Shown: piece by piece, positions 53,701-62,795 of the stretch | Layout: each line of letters begins with the position of its first letter | Numbering within the stretch: the stretch's first letter is position 1 | Source of the DNA: Petrosia ficiformis | Taxonomy: Eukaryota > Porifera > Demospongiae > Haplosclerida > Petrosiidae | Reading direction: 5' to 3' | Assembly: GCA_947044365.1 (NCBI GenBank) | Contig: OX345642.1 | Location: 278,501 to 342,500, forward strand | Length of the DNA: 64,000 nt | The notes under the pieces: model-generated | Told to the model about the DNA's origin: nothing | The model's input: only the letters and a program-made list of their open reading frames with translations | Database searches by the model: none | Position numbers and translations under genes: made by a program

Positions 53701-56700
53701 TGGGTTCAAAGATCAAGGTTATTATTACCATATAAGGGCATATTTGTTCTATTAATAGTAACATGTATAGGATGACGTCTCACATGTGACCACACACACA
53801 GACACACACAGACACAGGACACACACTAACAATTCTAAGTAAGTCATGTATACATGTAGTTATGTACATAGACATGTACAGCATATGTAGATATTAACAC
53901 ATATACATGTACATGTACATGTACATGTATATGTCCGTGTACATCATATACACATACACATACATGTACACATGTACATGTATGTGTACATATACACGTA
54001 CATGTACACAGACATGTACAGCATATGCCATATTAACAGATATTAACACATATACATGTACATGTACATCTATATGTACACAGACATGTACATGTTCTTG
54101 TACATCATATACACATACATGTACATGTCTATGTACATATACATGTACATGTACACAGACATGTACAGCATATGCCATATTAACAGATATTAACACATAT
54201 ACATGTACATGTACATCTATATGTACATGTACACAGACATGTACATGTACACATACACATTAGAATGTTCAGTCTGTATTGTGTTCCATTGAAAGAAAAT
54301 GTTTGTCACTTGAAAAGACAAAATAAATAAAGAGAGATTCGTCCATTCATATAATTATATACATAATTGATTATTTATATATCCGTCTGTCTATCTGGTC
54401 ATCTATCTATTTATCTGGTATAAATAGAATACATACCTCTTCACTTGCTGACAAGCTAATAGATTCTCTCAAAGATAACATTTCTAGAGCTTCTTTAACT
54501 GAATATACCTCATCAGACTATATTAGATGTGAGAAAGGAAGGGATTTAAGGAAGAACACATTAGAGAGGAACCACAGATGTATACATTCTCTTACTTGTA
54601 TGTCTAATTGAAGAGAGAAGAAAGGCTGAACTGTAGCAGATTCCTTCATTCCATGTCTATGTAGTGATGATTGGAGTTTACCACCAAATATTTGAGTGAT
54701 AGGTGATTCAGAATATGAGGTCTGAGGGATTAGATACATACATACATACAATGTACATTATATATGGTACATAAAGTGTACATACATACATGTACATACA
54801 TACATACATGTACATACATACGTACATTCATACATACATATGTAAGTACATACATACATACATACATACATGTACATACATACAATGTACATATATGATA
54901 CATATAGTGTACTGTACATACATACATACATACATGTACATACATACATACATACATACATACAATGTACATACAAATGTTTACTGTCTTACAATATTGG
55001 GGTGTCATCATATGCCACACCCACAATATCAACCAATCAAAATCAAGAACAGTATATTTAATATTGCTATCTAGTTTTCCATATTGTAGACCACACCCAC
55101 AATAGTTGGTGTGAACCACATATGGCTTCTCTGACAGCATATAGCACCACATCACATGAAAATCACATGACCAATCTGAGTATCACATGACCAATATACT
55201 TACTCTTCTTGTAATTGTTGATTTATTTTTGGGTCCAACCTCCTGCCATTCTTCACCATCATCCTCCTCCTCCTCCTCTTCAGTTTTGTCTACTTTTTTG
55301 TGTTCATCAGTTGGTATGGTAATAGGTTTGGTTATAGCACTTGCAGCTGCTACTAGTTCATCATGTAGTCTATTTAATATACATCCTAAAAATTCCTCAG
55401 CATCTTCTTGTCTACCCTGTAGTGTGATATGTGAGTTTTGTGTTGTGATAGTAGTGCGATATGTGAGTTTTTGTGTTGTGCTAGTGGTGTGATTTGTGAG
55501 GAGAGTGTATTTTGTAGTGTCATGTACAGTAGTACATGTAGTGTCATGTACATGTAGTGTCCATGTACAGTATTACATGTAGTGTCCATGTACAGTAGTA
55601 CATGTAGTGTCCATGTACAGTAGTACATGCAGTGTCCATGTACAGTAGTACATCTGTACATGTAGTGTCATGTACAATAGTACATGTAGTGTCCATGTAC
55701 ATATAGTGTCCATGTACAGTAGTACATGCAGTGTCCATGTACATGTACAGTAGTACATGTAGTGTCATGTACATGTAGTGTCCATGTACAGTAGTACACG
55801 TAGTGTCCATGTATAGTAGTACATGTAGTGTCATGTACAGTAGTACATGTAGTGTCCATGTACAGTAGTACATGCAGTGTCCATGTACAGTAGTACATGT
55901 AGTGTCATGTACATGTAGTGTCCATGTACAGTAGTACATGTAGTGTCCATGTACATGTAGTGTCATGTAGTGTCCATGTACAGTAGTACATGCAGTGTCC
56001 ATGTACATGTAGTGTCCATATACAGTATTACATGTAGTGTCATGTACATGTAGTGTCCATGTACATGTAGTGTCATGTAGTGTCCATGTACAGTAGTACA
56101 TGCAGTGTCCATGTACATGTAGTGTCCATGTACAGTATTACATGTAGTGTCATGTACAGTAGTACATGTAGTGTCCATGTACAGTAGTACATGCAGTGTC
56201 CATGTACAGTAGTACATGTAGTGTCATATACAGTAGTACATGCAGTGTCCATGTACAGTAGTACATCTGTACATGTAGTGTCATGTACAATAGTACATGT
56301 AGTGTCCATGTACATGTATTGTCCATGTACAGTAGTACATGCAGTGTCCATGTACAGTAGTACATGTAGTGTCATATACAGTAGTACATGCAGTGTCCAT
56401 GTACAGTAGTACATCTGTACATGTAGTGTCATGTACAGTAGTACACGTAGTGTCCATGTATAGTAGTACATGTAGTGTCCATGTACAGTAGTACATGTAG
56501 TGTCATGTACATGTAGTGTCCATGTACATGTATTGTCCATGTACAGTAATACATGTAGTGTCATGTACAGCAGTACACAGTAGTACATGTATAGTTACTT
56601 ACTGTTACTGAGAGTTGAGGATTAACTTTTGCCAACATTTGATATATAAAGTCAGGTTTAAAAGGTTCTTCATACAGCAAATCCTTTCTTTTTTTACGTC

Positions 56701-56836
56701 CATTACTCTTATTATCTTTAAAGAAAAGAATATCAACAGGACATGAAGGAATAAAGAGAGCATTGGATAATCATTTGATAAATTATTATAATTATTATAA
56801 TGCCAATCAAGGGGTTATTCCTTTCAGGAGGTTGCA

Positions 56837-56886
<50 letters not shown>

Positions 56887-56976
56887 GATTGTAGAAGATA
56901 GCTCACCATCTGATGAATGCACTGAGGCTTCTTTTGGATATAACTTAAATCTATGAACAAACTTTACCCTATCATG

Positions 56977-57037
<61 letters not shown>

Positions 57038-60000
57038 GATGAAGTGATTATCTGTACAATGGATTATCCTCATACACATACTATATACATGTACTAGTAC
57101 TCAGACTCAATACAATGGATTATCTTCATACACATACTCACAGGTTTGTGGTTCATACTACACACATACATGTATACTGGTATGTACAGTACATACATAC
57201 ATATATCTTACATATTATCTGTTACCGCAGTACATTTGCAAGATGACATGGCAGAAGGTACAATCAATGAAGAGAATAAATTATAAAAAGCTGGACAACT
57301 GAGTAATGCTTGTAATGGCTAAAGGGGGTGTGGTTAAGGAATACAAGCAGTATAATATTAATAACGACGTAACAATGATGTCATTGGATACAGCGTGTAT
57401 ATAACATAGATTTCCAATATTTCTGAGACCTCTTGGTATTACAGACACTGGATCATGTGACACAGTGATACTCTTCAGCTGATCTAAATAATTAAAGATT
57501 AATAATATAATATTAATCATTATCCTAGGAGTGCACGTGTGTGTTTCATGTGCATCTAGTCTCATATCCAGAAATAGAGTCTCGATTCAACTGTTTGCAC
57601 ATGGGCTATAACCATAACTAAAAACTCATTAGAGTAAGGTATTGTGACCTTTAGTTATTTAACTATTACTAAAATAAAAGTTTGAAAAAAACTAGTCATA
57701 CTATAACTAAAAGTGGTTATTATTGTCAAACTAAAACAACACTAGTTAGAACCTTCAGATAGTAACTCACCTCCTAGATATTTCAACCTTGCTTTCACTA
57801 GTTCCTCAGATTCCACTTCTACACTACTAGCTGTTGATGTGGTATCCTTCATCTTCCCTGCTGTACCTGGAACTGCAATAATATCCTTCCCTTTTACTGA
57901 TGTACTAGTAACAATAACAGGTTTTTTCATTCTAGTGTTTCCATTTGGTTCGTTAGAATGGGTATGAGACTGTGTATTAGAACCAACGATTGCTGCCCAA
58001 GATCTAACAGGCTTTGAGGGTACACAGGTCATAGGGGAAGTGACGTCTGTTTTCTGAATCTCATTAGGTTTTGATGAAGTAACATCTTTGGTTTTATCTG
58101 TATCACTATCAAGAAGTGTGGTAGGAAGACTGGGTGTGGACTTGTCACTTGTTATATGTGGTATATTGTCATTAGATGTGGTCTCTTTGCTCTTATCCCT
58201 ATGTGTGGTTTTATTAACAGACGTGCAATTATCAGTGAATCTGGTTGTACCACTAGGTGTGGTCGTACCACTAGAGGTAGTTGTACCACTAGGTGTGGTC
58301 GTACCACTAGAGGTAGTTGTACCACTAGGTGTGGTCGTACCACTAGAGGTAGTTGCACCACTAGGTGTGGTCATGCCATTAGAGGTAGTTGTACCACTAG
58401 GTGTAGTCGTACCACTAGAGGTAGTTGTACCACTAGGTGTGGTCGTACCACTAGAGGTAGTTGTACCACTAGGTGTGGTCGTACCACTAGAGGTAGTTGT
58501 ACCACTAGGTGTAGTCGTACCACTAGAGGTAGTTGTACCACTAAGTGTGGTCGTACCACTAGGGGTGGTTATATCAGTGGGTGTGGTTGTACTGCTAGGT
58601 GTGAGTATATCAGTGAGTGTGGCTGTACCATTAGGTGTGGGTTTATCAGTGGGTGTGGTTGTACCACAAGGTGTGGTTTTATCAGTGGGTGTGGTTGTAT
58701 CACAAGGTGTGGTTGTATCAGTGGATGTGTTCGTATCAGTGGGTGTGGTAGTACCACTAGTAGTGGTTTTATCAATGGGTGTGGTTGTACCGCTAGGTGT
58801 GGTTTTATCAGTGGGTGTGGTTGTACCACTAGTAGTGGTTTTATCGGTGGGTGTGGTAGTACCACTAGGTGTGGTTTTATCAGTGGGTGCGGTTGTATCA
58901 CAAGGTGTGGTTTTATCAGTGGGTGTGGTTGTACCACTAGGTGTGGTTTTATCAGTGGGTGTGGTAGTACCACTAGTAGTGGTTTTATCAGTGGGTATAA
59001 TAGTACCACTAGGTGTGGTTTTATCAGTGGGTGTGGTTGTACCACTAGGTGTGGGTTTATCAGTGGGTATGGTTATATCGCTAGGTGTGGGTTTATCAGT
59101 GGACGTGTTCGTACCACTAGATATACATGTGGGGTTATCAGTGGGTGTGGTAATACCACTAGTTGTGGTTTTTTCATCAGTAGGTGTGGTCTTCTCGCTA
59201 AGTGTAACATTACCTTTGTTTACATCATCCGGTACATGTATGATGTTATTATTGGTACTAATGGATGTGGTTATATCACTAAATGTAGGTGTGGTCTCAC
59301 TGGGTGTGGTTTTATCACTAGTTAATTCACTATTATGTGTGATTATATCTCTACAGGTAGTATCGTCTTTTGATGAGGTTTCATCATAGAGCGTTATTAT
59401 TTCACTATTTGTGGTTTTATCGCCAGCTCTATCATCAGTATTATTAATGGGTGTGGTATGATCTATAGATTCAGTAGATGTGGTCTCATCATTAGGTATA
59501 CATATCGTCTCATCAGTGGTTTGATTACTAGGTGTGCAGTCTTCATTGGGTATAGTTTCTTCGCTATGTGTCCTATCATCAGAGGATGTGGTTTTATTAT
59601 TACTATCATTTGATATATTATTAGTATCTGATGTAGTATTAGTGGGTGCGGTCTTATTTATTGATACAGATTTATATTCTAGAGTATTATCTTCAGTAGA
59701 TGAAGTTACGCTATTATTACTGGTGAGTATGGCTCTACTAGAACATTCATCTTTGTTTAGTGAATCTGTTGTTCTTTGTTGAATATCACTAGCTGAGGAA
59801 CATCTAACAGAATCAGAGACAGGCAGAGGTGGTGGCGGCGACAAAGAATATGATTTAATATGAACATGATTGATACTGCCATGAGAAGAGGGAGAAGAAA
59901 CGAGATGCTGTGACTGGTTTGAGTCAAGAGAATATTCATTACCTCGAAGTTTTTCATCTGAAACTAGAGCATGTTGACGAATATCTCCTGAGGTTCGATA

Positions 60001-62076
60001 CGGAGCTACTACTGCAACTTGGGGTCCAGACATGGGTAGTCTCAACCCTCCTGGGCTTATAGAAGGATACGGAAAAGGAGGTTGGACATAACGAGGATCT
60101 GATATCCATTGAGGCAGAAAAGGATATATGAAATGAGGATGAGGAGGAGGAGGAAGGACAGGTGGTACATGAGAATATGATCCAGGATAAAATGACCCGC
60201 CATCATTTTTTCTGATTATCGATAAATTAGATGGAACAAATTCAGTAGCATGAACATTCAATTTACCGGGACTCCGTCCACCAGAGGTTGAGCTAGTACT
60301 AGGTGAACTACTACTTGTAGCGCTACTCAATGTACTTGGAGAACTGAGCGTTGATGAGGAACCAAATTGAACTTTATGAGCATATTCACTGAGAACAGTT
60401 GAATCATTTGACGAAAAATGGAATTCTGGACTAGAGGTAGTGACACGAGGAGTAACTACACCGCTATCACTACTATTACCACTCAATGTAAATGAGACCG
60501 GAGGATGACGAGGAGCTGGAACAATGGATAATGAATGATTAGAACAATGGATAATGACAACAATGGATAAACACTGGATAATGGATGACTAGAACAATGG
60601 ACAAATGGATACTAGATTACTAGATAACTAGATAATGGAACAATGGGCAATGGATACTAGATTACGATGGTTAGAACAATGGATAATGGTATAATTAATG
60701 AAGCCGTAATAATGTAGCAACACCATGTTTACAAGTTATATATTATCAATATATAAACAAGTACATATGTTATTGTGTGTTTGTATAATTATATATACAT
60801 GTATATGTACATAATAGTGTAATGATTATAACACAGTGTATATACATGTATATGTACATAATAGTGTAATATGATTATAATAACATACATTTAGTGTATA
60901 TACATGTATAGAGAGTATCACTATAACATAATAGTGTAATGATTATAACACAGTGTATATACATGTATATATACATAATAGTGTAATGATTATAATAACA
61001 TACATGTAGTGTATATACATGTATAGAGAGTATCACTATAACATAATAGTGTAATGATTATAACACAGTGTATATACATGTATATGTACATAATAGTGTA
61101 ATGATTATAATAACATACATGTAGTGTATATACATGTATAGAGAGTATCACTATAACATAATAGTGTAATGATTATAACACAGTGTATATACATGTATAT
61201 ACATGTATATGTACATAATAGTGTAATGATTATAATAACATACATGTAGTGTATATACATGTATAGAGAGTATCACTATAACATAATAGTGTAATGATTA
61301 TAACACAGTGTATATACATGTATATGTACATAATAGTGTAATGATTATAACATACATGTAGTGTATATACATGTATAGAGAGTATCACTATAACATAATA
61401 GTGTAATGATTATAACACAGTGTATATACATGTATATATACATAATAGTGTAATGATTATAACACAGTGTATATACATGTATATGTACATAATAGTGTAA
61501 TGATTATAATAACATACATGTAGTGTATATACATGTATAGAGAGTATCACTATAACTGCATCTCCATTAATTTACTGCCAAGAAGATTCTTTCTACACAT
61601 GAAGTTTCCTTTGCCTACTTTTCTAGGAATTATGATCAACTTCATTATATCAGTTTCCTGCTGTCTGCAGTTAGTGCAAACATTTTCACAAACTGCATCA
61701 TTAATTAATTAACCAAGCTTCCAGAAGGAAATTACACATGTACAGTATGTAATGCATGACACAACTTCACACAAGACAACAAAATACGTGAGAAAGCAAT
61801 TACAGAAATTACCCACATATAAATTGACTCCAGTATCATAAATATTGTCTCACCTGATGTCACATGAACAGAAGTGGGCGTAGCCAATGAAAACTAATTA
61901 GAAGAAAGATAATTATTATTCATTTGAAACACAAGTTCTTACCTGAACAGGATTACGATCATTACTATATAATTGATTTATTTCATCAATAGAGAAATCG
62001 CCAAAGACCACACCCTAATAAAACAGATCATATCAGAAGCCCATTCTGTACAGCTAATACTTACTTTTGCATCCAT
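42960..62076 (-). CDS. USP10: Ubiquitin carboxyl-terminal hydrolase 10 (USP10)
   Basis: Fourteen exons over 19 kb, about 1,370 residues against 798 in human. The N-terminus MDAK then [16 protein letters not shown] has the FGDF motif that binds the G3BP NTF2-like domain. A 2.7-kb exon holds a PAM2 motif ([13 protein letters not shown]) and a long Thr/Ser/Pro/Gly repeat. The catalytic domain begins [20 protein letters not shown] then [17 protein letters not shown] (nucleophile Cys), continues [59 protein letters not shown] and [16 protein letters not shown], and ends [21 protein letters not shown] (His, Asp). USP10 removes ubiquitin from p53, ribosomal and autophagy proteins and acts in stress granules. 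The last two introns are huge (2.9 and 3.7 kb) and made of repeats. It is convergent with MYLIP and divergent from PREY. Confidence 0.96.
43205..44045 (+). repeat. GTAT arrays with a 475-bp tandem duplication in the last USP10 intron
   Basis: TATG units surround two near-identical blocks (TTTGCTTATAATTATTAAAA to TTAGTTAGTATGTACGTATG) at about 43,350 and 43,826, an offset of about 475 bp. Confidence 0.88.
44050..45285. other. AT-rich intron sequence, no gene seen
   Basis: Within the last USP10 intron. AT-rich unique sequence with ATACTAACAATATACTAA microrepeats at about 44,330-44,360. Short frames show no domain. A faint ACACTAGTGTTG-type block lies at about 44,868. Confidence 0.6.
45287..45845 (+). 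repeat. Uninterrupted TCCA tetranucleotide array, about 140 units
   Basis: Roughly 559 bp of perfect TCCA/CATC repeat with no visible interruption. All three frames on each strand are open (Pro-Ser-Ile-His or Met-Asp-Gly-Trp repeats), which produces false long open frames. Confidence 0.98.
46200..46760. other. Intron of USP10, AT-rich with ATATCACATG microrepeats
   Basis: TGATATATCACATGATATAT and related CACATGTATAT units occur at 46,325-46,535. No coding signal. Confidence 0.6.
46816..47000 (+). repeat. GTAT tetranucleotide array
   Basis: About 45 TATG units with a few changes, followed by four to five AATG units near 47,018-47,034. Confidence 0.95.
47200..47385 (+). repeat. CATA tetranucleotide array, opposite orientation
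   Basis: About 40 TACA units in the reverse orientation to the array at 46,816, with 200 bp between them, so the two could pair as an inverted repeat. Confidence 0.93.
47691..48517 (+). repeat. 79-bp minisatellite, about 10.5 copies
   Basis: Unit starts ATGTAGTATACTGGAATGGA, then TCCACATGTACAGTATATTA and ends with ATTATAACTAATAGATA. Copies start every 79 bp from 47,691 to 48,481 with very few differences (GGAATGG/GGAACGG, AATAGAT/AATATAT). Confidence 0.97.
48520..49145. other. Unique USP10 intron sequence, no gene seen
   Basis: AT-rich DNA with a 98-codon minus-strand open frame (48,689-48,985) that is hydrophobic and Ile/Asn-rich, with no recognisable domain and no splice-supported context. 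Confidence 0.55.
49149..49850 (+). repeat. GTAT, CA and TCTA arrays next to a USP10 exon
   Basis: TATG array at 49,149-49,352, a pure CA run at 49,533-49,575, and ATCTATCT/ATGT units at 49,610-49,845, ending just before the exon that encodes [12 protein letters not shown]. Confidence 0.95.
50110..50400 (+). repeat. TATACACATACA repeats in a USP10 intron
   Basis: Purine-pyrimidine alternating CATATACACACATACAC DNA. Open frames here are artefacts. Confidence 0.9.
50535..51060. repeat. ACATGTACATAT repeats around SINE copy 2
   Basis: TACATGTACATATACAC units on both sides of the SINE. One block (CCATATACA.GATTATATAC) occurs both before and after the SINE, at about 50,607 and 50,930. Confidence 0.85.
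50725..50903 (-). mobile_element. tRNA-derived SINE, copy 2
   Basis: Read on the minus strand: 5' GGACCCTGCCAGCTGAGCTG, then tRNA-like GCCTTGGTAGCTCAGTTGG (A box), anticodon-type stem ATCTGT..ACAGAT, B-box GGTTCGAATCC and CCTGAGGC closing the acceptor stem. A tail ATTTTTCCATTGCCTCAGG forms a perfect 10-bp hairpin with the preceding CCTGAGGCAA, followed by about nine TTTC units and TACATCTCCGATAACATCAT. Confidence 0.9.
51231..51451 (+). mobile_element. CAGTG-family MITE, full-length copy in a USP10 intron
   Basis: 221 bp with the same perfect ends CAGTGTTCTGCCCA / TGGGCAGAACACTG as the copy at 34,781. Flanks TACATA on both sides could be a target duplication but lie in ACAT repeats. Confidence 0.88.
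51613..51795 (-). mobile_element. tRNA-derived SINE, copy 3
   Basis: Same family as copy 2: head CGGACCCTGCCAGCTGAGCT, GGCTTGGTAGCTCAGTTGG, GAGCATCTGTCCGGAGTCC, GGTTCGAATCC, and a short TTTC/T tail ending ATCTCAGATAACATCATGTG. An extra CAACTCTCATTTTTCA-like block is duplicated after the tRNA part. Confidence 0.9.
52290..52470 (+). repeat. About 70-bp ACATGT-containing repeat, three copies
   Basis: TACATGTACATATAAGGCAA, CATTAACGTATTATG and ATGAAGGTA.TATTATA recur. From 52,475 to 53,330 I see only AT-rich intron DNA of USP10. Confidence 0.8.
53335..53545. mobile_element. Candidate dispersed TTAGTTAACTAAAA element, copy 1
   Basis: AACTAAAA / TTTTAGTTA motifs recur in both orientations and the block ends AGACAACACTAGTG. 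A second block with AGTAAGGTATTGTGACTTTTAG-like and AAACAACACTAG sequence lies at 57,610. It could be a degraded MITE family; ends are uncertain. Confidence 0.4.
53545..53820. repeat. GT and CA dinucleotide tracts
   Basis: GTGTGTAT/GT run at 53,545-53,608 and a CACACAGA run at 53,791-53,825, in opposite orientation, within a USP10 intron. Confidence 0.85.
53835..54260. repeat. ACATGTACATGT tract with a 147-bp tandem duplication
   Basis: CAGACATGTACAGCATATG plus ATATTAACACATATACATGT recur at about 53,870, 54,010 and 54,157, surrounded by palindromic ACATGT repeats. Confidence 0.9.
54735..54972 (+). repeat. CATA array in a USP10 intron
   Basis: TACA units mixed with ACATGTACAT and two copies of ATACAATGTACATTATATAT-like sequence, between the exons encoding [13 protein letters not shown] and NKSTITRR. 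Confidence 0.9.
55515..56592 (+). repeat. About 1.1-kb minisatellite of 18-25-bp units
   Basis: Units GTAGTGTCCATGTACA and GTAGTGTCATGTACA, with spacer CAGTAGTACAT, repeat roughly 50 times, with higher-order blocks. It occupies the intron between exons encoding PQLSVT and GRQEDAEEF. Both strands are open in several frames, giving spurious Tyr/Cys/Thr/His-rich frames. Confidence 0.95.
56833..57032 (+). repeat. TA and GA dinucleotide arrays flanking a small USP10 exon
   Basis: Pure TA run at 56,838-56,881 and pure GA run at 56,984-57,030, with the 65-bp exon encoding [19 protein letters not shown] between them. Confidence 0.95.
57610..57748. mobile_element. Candidate dispersed TTAGTTAACTAAAA element, copy 2
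   Basis: ATAACTAAAAACTCATTAGA, AAGGTATTGTGACCTTTAGT and ACTAAAACAACACTAG resemble the block at 53,335-53,545. Confidence 0.4.
58240..59170 (-). repeat. Coding minisatellite in USP10: Thr/Ser/Pro/Gly repeats
   Basis: Two related in-frame arrays. 58,240-58,565 has a 36-bp unit ([12 protein letters not shown]) about nine times; 58,570-59,170 has a 36-bp unit ([12 protein letters not shown]) about sixteen times. Together they add about 310 residues to the disordered N-terminal region. The reverse strand is open for over 430 codons, which is an artefact of the repeat. Confidence 0.93.
60232..60261 (-). other. PAM2 motif in USP10
   Basis: Encodes [10 protein letters not shown], matching the PAM2 consensus (LNxxAxEFxP) that binds the MLLE domain of poly(A)-binding protein. 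Human USP10 also carries a PAM2-like sequence. Confidence 0.75.
60525..60690 (+). repeat. GAACAATGGATAATGG repeats
   Basis: Short irregular units (ACAATGGATAATG, ACTAGATTACTAGATAACT) just upstream of the large USP10 exon on the minus strand. Confidence 0.85.
60770..61555 (+). repeat. Composite minisatellite of about 110-bp units in the third USP10 intron
   Basis: TAATAGTGTAATGATTATAA, TGTATATACATGTATATGTA and TAGAGAGTATCACTATAAC alternate in a regular order for about seven cycles. No coding. Confidence 0.92.
61994..62005 (-). other. FGDF motif in USP10
   Basis: Encodes FGDF within [20 protein letters not shown] in human USP10 is the contact with G3BP; its conservation supports a stress-granule role. 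Confidence 0.8.
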
Positions 62077-62356
62077 TATGATTGGATGAGGTCTTTAGTT
62101 ACTTTCCTAACCTACACTTGAATATAATAAATATATGTCATAACATGAAAACATGTGGACACATTCATTTAGATACATCATTATGAAATATTATTCATTA
62201 TATCCATATAAACAGCCTTAATAGATATTAATTTACCAGTAATTAACCGTTACCTCAAGAAAACTTTGATAGAAGAAGGGGAAGTGCTTGGAAACCCCAG
62301 TTCTAGTAGAAGGGCTAACTCACACCCTTGGAGGCCATTTTTGCTGCAGCATGCTG

Positions 62357-62368
62357 GATCACGTGATC
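62357..62368. promoter_or_regulatory. Palindromic E-box in the USP10/PREY shared promoter
   Basis: GATCACGTGATC is a 12-bp perfect palindrome around CACGTG, 39 bp before the PREY ATG and within the 331-bp head-to-head spacer. bHLH-ZIP factors such as USF/MITF/Myc bind this core; which one is unknown. Confidence 0.5.
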
Positions 62369-62407
62369 AATCTTAATCAACTAGCCCCACCCACTAATTA
62401 AGTAATT

Positions 62408-62764
62408 ATGAGCAGAGTATTATTAAGAGTACAATGGATAAGACATTGGTCCAGTGGTAGAGAGAATGGACTCAATAATGAGCTATTGAGTTTATTAGTT
62501 TGTCCATTATCTAAAAATCAGCTGAGGTATGCATTATTAAGTTGGTACAGACTTGTTCCTAGACTACTTCAGGGAGTATGGGAATGAAACTAATGTGTAC
62601 GTACTAACATATTATATTTTGAATATTTTTCAAGGTATGACAAAGAGAATAATGAACTAATTAGTGATAAAGTGGGTGTGGCTTATCCTGTGAAAAATGG
62701 AATACCACATCTTGCTCCTGAAGATGGTCGACTGATCAATAATCAAAATAATACAAATTTATAA
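62408..62764 (+). CDS. PYURF: PREY/PYURF mitochondrial Trm112-like protein
   Basis: Two exons give about 82 residues. The start MSRVLLRVQWIRHWSSGRE looks like a mitochondrial presequence. The domain is NELLSLLVCPLSKNQLRYDK then ENNELISDKVGVAYPVKNGI and PHLAPEDGRLI, matching PREY (LLEFLVCPLSKKPLRY; NELINEELGIAYPIIDGIP) and the bacterial UPF0434/Trm112 family. Human PREY is a mitochondrial protein that stabilises methyltransferases of coenzyme Q and complex I assembly. The second exon starts after AG at about 62,634. It lies head-to-head with USP10 and its stop is 31 bp from the stop of the convergent metaxin gene. Confidence 0.94.
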
Positions 62765-62795
62765 TTATAATACACTTTTTTAATCACATTTATTA

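Noticed and set aside
55544..56588. Several minus-strand frames of 70-185 codons rich in Tyr, Cys, Thr and His
   Set aside because: Products of an 18-25-bp minisatellite with palindromic ACATGT, lying between two confirmed USP10 exons.
58088..59389. 433-codon and 389-codon plus-strand open frames
   Set aside because: They are antisense shadows of the USP10 coding minisatellite. The minus-strand frame is supported by splicing and flanking USP10 domains.
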